Below, in pieces: positions 55,301-64,000 of a DNA stretch of 64,000 nt. How positions within the stretch are numbered: position 1 is the stretch's first letter; every line of letters starts with the position of its first letter. The DNA is taken from positions 44,520-108,519 of the forward strand of contig VTPC01000435.1 in NCBI GenBank assembly GCA_011009095.1, in the 5' to 3' direction. Source of the DNA: Ignelater luminosus (Eukaryota > Arthropoda > Insecta > Coleoptera > Elateridae). The notes under the pieces are model-generated. The model saw nothing but the letters and a program-made list of their open reading frames with translations. It was not told the DNA's origin and ran no database searches. The position numbers were made by a program, and so were the translations under genes.

Positions 55301-58300
55301 AATGACAATTTGATAATATATTTTATCATCTGAAAAATTAACAATGTCATAAATTCATAATTGTAAATTAGAAGTTAGAATTTTTAAAATTGAAGAAGGT
55401 TTACTATTTAAAACAATACTACTGTGTTCTTTTAAAATACGATACATCTGGCAACATTGGTTAACAGCATTTAGGGAATTTGGAAAGGTATGAGGACATT
55501 TTTAAATATTTAAATCGTGAAATTAGGTACTTACCAGTCAAATTTAGGTGTAGAATTTAAATAGATGCAAGCAGTGAGAATTTGTATTATCTGGTCAAAT
55601 TGTATGTGATGTATGTTTAGTGCCACAATGTAGTGTTAAAAAATGCTGAGATTTTGTCTATTGTAAATGATATTTAAGAGTCAATATTTACAAATTAAGT
55701 TAATAGATCAAAGGAGATTTTAAATCTTTTGAACATGATATGTTATGAAGTTGTATAAAGTCAAAAGAAAATAGAAAAGTTCTCGTTTACATCATGAAGT
55801 CTAATATGTAGTGCAGGGGTCACCAATTCATTTTAGTTGAGGTAACAGTTTTCCAAGTGACTTGAAACTGTTTTAGTGGGATCAGTTTAGTTTACCATTC
55901 AAATTCATCAGGCTATTCAAATTTAGACCATGCTCTGCTAATTGGTGACTGACCTAGTGTTTAAAATTAAAATTTGAAAAAATGAAATGAATATTATTAA
56001 ACTTGGGTATCAGTTTATGAATATGAAATGGTAAATATAATGGAGAAACTAGATTAAAGCGGGTGAGGAAATTAAACACTGCCTTTAGGTTATTTGATAG
56101 ATTTTAGAGATTTTGTTATAACTTCACGTATTAGTGACTACCTATTTTTTATTTTATTTTGTTATTTGTTAGTGGAACAAAAAAATTGAAACAAATTTTT
56201 ACCTATTAAATTATTATGCCTTGTGAACAATTTTTATAAATAAGCATTCATTAACTACTTCTTATTTCAAGCATATTTTTGGCCAAATTATTAACATACA
56301 AAAAAATAATAGTTAAAACGAAAAGAATTATTAAAAGAGCAATATTTGGAACTTGTCAATTTGATTTTGTACATAAAAAATGTAGTACATGCTCTACTAC
56401 GGTTGTGCGTAAAAAAATCCTATATTTGTAGATAAGTGATTAAAGAAAAAGAAAATATTGTAATATATATGTATAGTGTTAAAATGCCTAAAGAGTGAAA
56501 ACAAAATTGTTTTTGAAAGATGTAATATATGTAATTTTACGAGCAATATCAACCAATCAAATTGGAATGCAGTAACAACAGTTTGAATTGTGCGTATTTA
56601 CAGTTCACTCATTTTATAAAATGAATTATTATTTCGTAGATTGTTTAATCATTCAAAAGGTCAAAGCTTGTGCATAAATCTATTTTTGGGGAAGACTTCT
56701 GAGTTTTACTTGACCATAAAATCTTACAAAGTCTAGACCCTACCAACTTTTGTCTTTGTTTCAATTTGAATAATTACTGAAATAATTTTCTACACTTCCA
56801 AATTTAAAAAACTTTAAAAGTTTATCTTTTTTATGATTATTGTTTATTGCAAATTGTGCTGTCTCAGCAGGACCTTCTAAACTTAAAAAAAGAGTTTACT
56901 GGTTTTGCTCTGGTCATAATATGGAAAATGGTACATAACGTGGATTCCTGAAGGAATAAAATCATGATTTCTGTGATTCTATGTGAAACTGTAAATCACT
57001 TCTGTTTGGATGCAGAGGGTAGGGGAGAACTTGTAACAGAGAATCCTATGTATGGGAGTATTTATTCTGTACGATTCCATTTTTATTTTTAATCTAATCA
57101 GCTTAGGCAGGTGTCCATGATGCAACAAAACAAGCAAGCAACTAACATTGTTTATGTTAGTGTTGTGTTGTTCTTCTCGTTTCATTGCTTTATGACTGTC
57201 TTGACCAACTAGATTAAAAACAAAAACAGTACTGTATATTACCGTTTACTAGTGTAACAGAAAATCTAGATGAGTTAGAAAACAAAAAAATATTCGTATT
57301 TAGAAAATTCAAGATGTAGTATTCAATTCAATCTAAATTCTTTTTTGGTTTTTTACTTTTTGAAAAATATATAGGAATGCAGTGAAATCTCCTATTAATG
57401 ATTCAAATAAAAAAGGCTTGTTGGTATGTGCTTATTATTATTTTTAGAAATTACAGACTAAGACTACACTAATAATTACCATTTGAATATTGCTTGTAAA
57501 ATTGCAATAGAAAAAAAAACAATTGTAAGGCCTAATGTAATGGTTATCAAAAATTTCTCAAGATATTCAATAGCGCATAACACATATTTTCTGAATATAA
57601 ATAAAGAAGGCAAGCTGGTACTTTGTTGGTTTGAACCATGATATTTTGTGAACTTTGTGCACATACCATAACCTCACTGAATATTATAACAAAAGTGTAG
57701 GTTAACATTTAATAAGATAAGCCAAATTTATTGTGATAGCATTATTAAAATGAGACATGTTTTAAAAGAAAAACTTTTAGACGTCATTTCATAAATTTTA
57801 CTGTAGTTTTATATACATAAAAGAAACATTTGTTACAAAGAAAAAAATAATAATAGTGTTCATGCACAAGAATGAGTGAAACGTTTTTTAAAAGGTTTTA
57901 TCCAATTTTTACAGTTTCCATACAAAACTGTAAAACGATGAAATATATGTATTACATTGTTTTTTGTTTTGCCAATGTTTACAAAATAAAATAGTGATGT
58001 GATGAGAATGAATAATAAAAGAAATCATTAGAATTTCTTTCGTGTGCAGAAAAAACTCATACGAATAAAATTCAAATGACTTGAGAATGTATCAAAAGAT
58101 GATGTTTAGATAAGGTATGTGTCATTAATGGCTGTTTGATGTGTTATTTAACTTCTGTTTAAGATATAGTTGTATATTTCTCAGGGAATAGTGTTTGGTA
58201 TAATCATAATAGACATTGATGCACTATTCTTGAGAAGTGCTTTATGATTTTGCACATAACCATTTTATAGTTTTTAAGATAATTGTAACTTATTTTTGAA

Positions 58301-59167
58301 ATGCAAAATGTAGTAATTAATGCCTACAGTATAAAAATAAGTTACTTTATACTAAAAAACAAAACATGTGTGGGTTTATAAAGCATTGTTCAAAATTTCA
58401 TCTCGAATCATTTTGAACTGCATATATTTGAATAATAAATAACAGTATTGGTTTTGCATGTCTTCTCTTTTTATATTTATCTTATTATTTCATTGCAAAG
58501 TAATATGTCAAATCACTATTAGAACAAGTACCTAGTATTACTTATCAAATGAAGGAATCCGTCATTTATTATTCAAAGATTGCCAAAATGTTGTTTATTG
58601 GATTCAAAATTACCCGCAGAAGTTGGAGTAAAATAAAATGCAATATTATGGTATATATAACTTAAGATAATGTATTAAAAGTGAAAAAAAAACTCTTGTG
58701 TAGATAACTGTAGATTAAAAGTCGCCTTAAGTATATGAGATACCTTGAAAATAAAACTAAAAAAAAGTATATTATATGACATATATGATAATGTAAAAAT
58801 ATTGATTAATTATAAGTAGCGTATAAATATGAACTTAATATTTAAGAATGATAGTGAGAACTATAAAATAATATATAAGTAAAAGTCCTGTGTAAATTAT
58901 CTCAAATACACAATAAACTTAGGAACAGCATTTGTTAGGTTTCTTTTTTAACTTGAACCTGTTTCCTGCACCCGACAGTTTAAGAAACCAGATCTCTTAA
59001 GTAAGTTGGTAAAACTTTGCTTACTATTTCTAAAGAACTTTCTTTTCTATGTGTGTTGTGGTACAGAATGTCCTTTCAACAAATGTATTGCATTCTGAAA
59101 AACAATAAAAATGCTGTTGTCGTTGTTGGGTTTAAATGGTTTAATTGAAAGCTTGTTCTATTTTAAA
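52334..59167. other. No gene; minor repeats
   Basis: Nearly 7 kb of AT-rich DNA. A degenerate tandem stretch at 53160-53240 repeats gatg(a/g)cgcaataataa-like units. Copy 2 of the 176-245 repeat lies at 54010-54082. Short frames (54549-54767 plus, 57476-57664 minus) show no motif. Confidence 0.45.
54010..54082. repeat. Dispersed repeat fragment, copy 2
   Basis: Same orientation and core as 176-245 (attcacaaacacatgccat, ggtgtggaatcaaa), ending in accctgtat. Probably the end of a TA-flanked element. Confidence 0.5.
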
Positions 59168-59179
59168 TCACTGTAACTC

Positions 59180-59390
59180 ATACAGGGTGTTCCATTTAAA
59201 AGAATAGTAAGAAATAATGATTTCTCAGTGATCTTGTATAGAGAAACCTGATGAAACATAAATAATAGTTTTAGTGCAACACTGAAAACTTGATTTATTA
59301 ATAGCAGGGTGAGTGGAAAAGTTTGTAATAAATAATTAAATAACACGAACTGAAGCCTCAGCTGCAAAACAACGACACCAGAATGGCTAG
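59180..59390. mobile_element. Transposon end remnant
   Basis: The sequence starting tacagggtgttccatttaaa has the typical outer end of many insect Tc1/mariner-type elements, followed by a plausible subterminal region. No second end or transposase was recognised. Confidence 0.35.
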
Positions 59391-60830
59391 GAGGTTAAAC
59401 TAATACAGTTCTATGTTGTTGTAATCTACAACAAATTCAGAAGTAAGTAGGAGAACCCTTTTCATAAATTCCAACCAAGGATGGAAAACGTCGCGCAATG
59501 ATACTTGATAATGTTTAATGATTAAATCTAGGTTTTTCAAAACAATCACATAATGCAGGGTTCTCAAACAGACACTCTTTTACTTTTTTGCCACTTTTTG
59601 TCACTAAACTATGAATGTAGTCACTTTCCACTTTTTTGTGGATTAAAATCACTTTTTTATACTAATTTTCAAAGAAGTTGAGAACCTATTTTCATTATTT
59701 GTTTCATTGTTAAAATTCTTGTTCATTTACCATAAGTTCGTAATAAAAAGTAATCTATCTGTCTTGTTCTAATAATATAAATTGCAACGTATGATTGACA
59801 ATCTAAATTCTTATTCTATCCTTTCCACTCGCCGTGCGAGTAGAGAGCTAATGTATATTTTTGTCTCTTCTTTGACAAATGTGTCTACACTCTACCTATT
59901 AAAAAAATGACATTTAATAAAACAATATCAAGGCACACTAAAGTAGAGGAACTAAATAACTTTCTTACATAGTAAAATTATAACAAACAATAACAAAAGA
60001 AAACAACTTTGAGCTGAATTCAATTATTTGTATCGCTGACTAGATTATGCTTCTAAATTCATAGCTTAATCATGCATGTTTTTGTGTTTATTTTTTATCA
60101 TACTTCAAATGCAATTCCTCTATTTATTAGATGTCCTTTGAGTATGACATATGAGTGAGATACATAGCTTGTATCACCCTTCACAGTAGTTTTTGAACCT
60201 TGAACATGCCTTTTTGTTGTTTATATGTAACTGAGCTGAGTAAATTCCATTTTGTATTGTAACCTTAAGTTTTTGGAATTTTCCAAGAACTGACAGAAAA
60301 TAGGGAAAAAAGTGAAAAAATATATGGCTGGATATTAAGACGAAGTGGAAAAGAGAAAGAGCGAAATAAATAAGTTTTCTAAAAAAGTTAAAGTGAGTGA
60401 AACGCAATGTTATCATAGTTATTTAAGCTACAAGGGATGTAAGTGTATGTTTGAAGTTTAAGATGTTTTTGGACTGAGGCGTAGACAAGGTTTAAAATTT
60501 CTACTGAGACTGCAAACTACACTTACGAACCGAGTAGCTTATAATATCTTCTCTACTTCTAGCTAAAATAAGTTTAAAAACTCTTTTAATGCTCATTCTT
60601 GATTTATTTTCCACAAAGCAATGTATTAATAGCCTACTTATGATGCTGAGAGTAGGCTTGCGTGATTCAAGAATTCATGAATTTAATATCGATTCAGACA
60701 AAAACATCAATGTTCAACGATTAATCGGTAATTTAATAAAGATAAATCGACTTAAACAGACTAAAATCGATTTGAATCAATTAGAATGATTCAAAATCAA
60801 TTCAGATCAATTCGAATCATATTGTCGGAA
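59391..60830. other. No gene recognised
   Basis: AT-rich sequence. At 60690-60825 many copies of aatcgatt(t/c) and gattcaaa-like words form a degenerate short-period repeat. Confidence 0.4.
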
Positions 60831-61296
60831 GTGGCGGTAAACACTTTACGCGATTATAAAAACATTCGGTACTACTAAACATGCCATGTTTAGCGGTAAA
60901 ACAGAACACACCTTATCACTAGGAGATTGCAACAACTACCAAGCAAGAAATGACAACGTTTTCAGGCAAGGTAATATTCATTACATCATCGGTATGTAAT
61001 AGGAATGGTGTTGGTTTCTGCGCAACCACCCATGAGATTTTAACACAATTCTACAGGCGCCAGATCGTACGGTTGTGGGTGAACCAGCGTTTAGTGGTTA
61101 TAGAAGTAAAAACAACTCTTTAAAAAGCGGGAAATTAGCTCGTAAACAAACCAGCAGGTCGAAGGGCGGTTCGCGTTTCTATAATAGATGTCACGACGGT
61201 CGAACGCCTAGCCAGCGGCCGAGCGAGGTTAGATCAGTGTCATACACGTGGAAGTAAACTAGACCTACACCTGGGTTACTTTTATTTGCTACAATT
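60831..61296 (+). promoter_or_regulatory. Probable promoter / 5' UTR of the THAP gene
   Basis: This stretch is markedly GC-richer than its surroundings (for example gtcgaagggcggttcgcg at about 61158 and ccagcggccgagcgaggtt at about 61211) and leads into the ATG at 61297. There is no clear TATA box. GC- and CpG-rich sequence of this kind beside a first exon suggests a broadly active promoter. Inferred from composition and position. Confidence 0.4.
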
Positions 61297-61390
61297 ATGA
61301 GTTGTAAAAGCATTTGTGTCGTGAAGGGATGTCGGGCGAATAATGAAACATTCGATGTGAATTTTCTTAAATTCCCCAACGTAAACAAAG
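61297..61390 (+). CDS. First coding exon of a probable THAP-domain protein
   Basis: ATG at 61297 opens 31 codons plus one base, ending at a good donor (AAAG then GTAAGG at 61391). The peptide MSCKSICVVKGC followed by DVNFLKFPNVNK fits the N-terminal half of a THAP zinc finger. There, a Cys pair (C2 of the C2CH signature) and a following F.FP block precede a basic Arg/Trp segment in the next exon. THAP proteins bind DNA and are often related to, or derived from, P-element transposases. The second half of the domain (Trp, CxxH) was not found up to 64000; the following intron contains a 933-bp foldback. The THAP call rests on a short peptide. Confidence 0.6.
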
Positions 61391-61670
61391 GTAAGGAATA
61401 AAAGTTTTGTTACCTCCGATTAACTACGATAATGTTATAATAAAATAAATATTTTAAATGTGTCTTTGAAAAACAAGATAAATAATATTAATGTAATTGT
61501 TGATAAAAAAAACAATAATTGTACGTAATACATGTAAATAAGAAAGATATGTAACAAGAAAAATTTTTTTATAAACTACCAAGTAATAAATATGAAAACA
61601 ACCAATTTATTTATTGATTTATTTAAATGTAACCATTGAAGATAGATCTTTGAGTACAAGAACAATAATA
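61391..61670 (+). other. Intron start of the THAP gene: no other feature
   Basis: AT-rich intronic DNA between the donor and the foldback element. Confidence 0.4.
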
Positions 61671-62603
61671 CAGCCCCACAAAAAAATAAAGGTTTTGACC
61701 TGGGATCGTGACTATGGTAGTCCGATGTATTTTTCAACGCTGAAACCGAATCCGATCTCAGAATAACAAATATACCCTCAAAATCTTGCGCTAGAGCAAA
61801 AAACATTCCCAAAATAGGGTAAAATCACTCCTTACACATGTTGACAATTTTTATATATAAAACATCAAACAAGTATGAGGATGTCTAAAAAGGGTAAAAC
61901 CACCCCATTACATCAAAATACGATAAATATTTAAATGTAAAAAATTGATGAAGAACGTAAACGTATAGCATTTGAAAATCGACCTCCAGTATAAGACCAG
62001 ACATCCCTCCCTCCTCTCCCTGAGAAGATGAGACCACTTCAAAATGGGTCTTAATCACCTCTTAGATTAAAATACAATACATATACACAGAAAATGGCTT
62101 AACACAGCAAATGTTTAGTATAGGAAAAGTGTTAAACATACACTAAAGGTTTATGTCTAAATACTAAACATGTGCTGTTTGAAGCCATTTTTTGCGTATA
62201 TGTATTGTATTTTAATCTAAGGGGCGATTAAGACCCATTTTGGAGTGGTCTCATCTTCTCAGGGAAGGGAGGGAGGGATGTCTGGCCATATACCGGAAGT
62301 CAATTTTCAAATGCTATACATTTATGTTCTTCATGAATCTTTTACATTTAAATATTTATCGTATTTTGATGTAAAGGGGTAGTTTTACCCTTTTCAGACA
62401 CCCTCATACTTGTTTGATGTTTTATATATAAAAATTGTCAGCATGTGTAAGGAGTGATTTTACCCTATTTTGGGGATGTTTTTTTGCTCTAGCGCAAGAT
62501 TTTGAGGGTATATTTGTTATTCTGAGATCGGATTTGGTCTAAAAATACATCGGACTACCATAGTCACGATCCCAGGTCAAAACCTTTATTTTTTGTGGGG
62601 CTG
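61671..62603. mobile_element. 933-bp foldback element with about 430-bp arms
   Basis: The left arm, cagccccac at 61671 to about 62108, is repeated inverted from about 62183 to 62603. Examples are ttttgacctgggatcgtgac, tcttgcgctagagcaaaaa and atgagaccact(t/c)ca. The loop of about 75 bases holds gtttagtatagg-like sequence. TA precedes the left end; TG follows the right end, possibly a mutated TA. No coding sequence. The arms are similar enough that transcription through the intron would give a long hairpin. Confidence 0.85.
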
Positions 62604-63256
62604 TGAATATATCTAAAATGTATTGCGATAAATTTGATTTCTTTGGATATTTGTGCATGATTTACATTCTCTTCTTTAATTTAATATCATTATAAATTTG
62701 GTAAAATGAAATTTAATAACAGAAAATGCAATGGTAGATTTTCTAGTAATTCATAATGTCCATAAATAAATCCACACATGCCACTAACACTAGCGTAGCG
62801 ACATCTGTTCAAAATATTGGTATTACCCACCAACTATTACTTCAAGGTCATCGATCGGCGTTTGAAAAGAACAAAGGATTTTTAAGAGTTGGTATACTTC
62901 TATAATCACTATACGCTGTTTTTAGTGGTCGATTCTTCGATCGATTAGTAAACATACAATACTATAACAAGTGCCGCCAATCTCGCTTCAAGAAAATTAA
63001 CCATGTTCTGTTAATTCTCTTGTATTAACAAATAAAACTTAAAACTTTTTTTTTCCGGGTATTACAATAAATTATTACTTAGAATCGATTATTTACAATG
63101 TTCTACTATTTATTTTATTTCTAAGACACAACAGCGATTTTGATTTTTAACAGATGGCATTAGAAAATTCTGTCAATGTCTTGGTTTAATAATTAAGAAA
63201 TAGAACTTAAAACTTGGGCTGATGTTTTTTATAATGCATTTATGAGTTGAAATACG
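62604..63256. other. No feature recognised
   Basis: AT-rich; no supported exon although the THAP gene may continue through here as intron. Confidence 0.4.
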
Positions 63257-63672
63257 TATGCCCATTTTACGGGTCCTCCCCTGAACGTGTGAGAATAGGC
63301 AACACGTCTTACATTTCAGAGATATCTTTGTGTAATTACAGATTTTGAAACCAACATGGATCATGTTTGTATAGTTTGCTTTCTATAATACATGTCAATG
63401 TCAAACTTCTTCAATTTATGTTGGCTAGAAATAAGATTTGCTTTTTTAGAAAACACAATAAGAATAATTATAAATTATTATAAAAACTTAGGAATTTAAT
63501 AATAAACAAGAAAACTTATTTAACAGTTGACTTTTGTTAGTTCTTAAATTCACAGCAAACTACAGCTCAATTAACAAGGATTGAACTTTTTAAAGAAAAG
63601 TCGGCTCTGAGCTGTAAGACGTGTTGCCTATTCCCGAACATTCAGGTGAGGACCCGTAAAATGGACATACTG
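63257..63672. repeat. Inverted repeat with about 65-bp arms
   Basis: The left arm at 63257-63320 (atgcccattttacgggtcct, gaataggcaacacgtcttac) returns inverted at 63602-63672 (gtaagacgtgttgcctattc, gacccgtaaaatgg). About 280 bp lie between the arms. Probably a small non-autonomous element; target duplications not resolved. Confidence 0.65.
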
Positions 63673-64000
63673 CGTAATAAAATTAGGTTGGTTGGCCGTG
63701 TTTCTTTAACTCTGTTGCCACACAGCAAGACTACGATTCATGTCGGCTTTTGTTTTCTCTCGGCCTTTCTCTAAAAGAAAATAATGGCACTAACTAAATG
63801 AATAGTATTGGTGGATTTTGCTCATAGAATTGTAATTGTGTCGCAATCTTATTATTGGCAAGTGATGTATATATTTTCCGATCTAGATATTACAGTTGTC
63901 TTGACACCTGCGACTCAAGGTAAGAAAAAGAGTTGTCTTTTAAGCCGAATTGTTGTTATAGGCTCAAAAAGCTATTTACAAAGAGGTTTTTTTAATTTTT
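63673..64000. other. No supported feature
   Basis: Slightly GC-richer start. A possible exon end (gcgactcaag before gtaagaaaaa) occurs at 63909, but no coding frame supports it. Confidence 0.35.

Noticed and set aside
61075..61257. 60-codon plus-strand frame upstream of the THAP exon
   Set aside because: Starts with a non-ATG codon, has basic low-complexity content and lies in the GC-rich promoter-like region; GC-richness alone explains the open frame.
63886..63909. Possible small exon between an AG and GTAAGA
   Set aside because: Only 24 bases, no frame linked to the THAP exon and no conserved residues.
1..64000. CRISPR arrays, tRNA or rRNA genes, and integrated virus genes
   Set aside because: No regularly spaced repeats, no cloverleaf-like sequence and no viral gene set were seen; the reverse transcriptase regions are of non-LTR retrotransposon type.

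Overview
The window is AT-rich eukaryotic DNA with short spliced exons, dense remnants of Tc1/mariner-type transposons, a TAA-targeted non-LTR retrotransposon and many foldback repeats. This fits an arthropod, most likely an insect. A beetle is possible but the sequence does not prove it. I see no bacterial-style operon, CRISPR array, rRNA or tRNA.

One host gene is well supported: a plus-strand boule/DAZ-family RNA-binding protein gene, with a TATA box at 31040 and its last stop at 46565. Its exons join in phase: ATG G at 31166-31169, the RRM exon 31258-31511, then 31598-31775, 38835-38950, 40053-40292 and 45357-46565, giving 666 residues. An alternative exon, 39201-39278, would end the protein at 209 residues. 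A second host gene starts at 61297: the first coding exon of a probable THAP-domain protein, with a splice donor at 61391; the rest of that gene was not found.

Bases 1-31000 are mostly a transposon graveyard. It holds a jockey-like RT fragment (1060-1560), a 1.85-kb foldback element (3094-4941) lying directly beside a second TA-flanked element (4946-6795), a Tc1-like transposase end (7085-7330), nested TIR elements (9888-10837), a DD34D mariner (11602-12716), another DDE transposase pseudogene (12805-13500), two adjacent long inverted repeats (13835-14306 and 14361-14826), a 554-bp Tc1 derivative (15030-15583), a transposase split by a MITE-like element (17690-19296), a DD41D mariner-like element inserted in an older mariner (19642-21535), a TIR element carrying a nested repeat (24478-25297), and a nearly full-length Dong/R4-like retrotransposon (25516-29150).

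The boule introns carry more transposon remnants. From 46.6 to 60.5 kb I find no gene, only repeats, nested MITE-like elements and AT-rich DNA. The THAP intron holds a 933-bp foldback element.

No operon-like cooperation exists here. The parts that matter are boule (germline mRNA regulation), the THAP exon, and transposons that provide possible hairpin RNAs and a readable insertion history. All boundaries come from reading by eye; no search or folding program was run.
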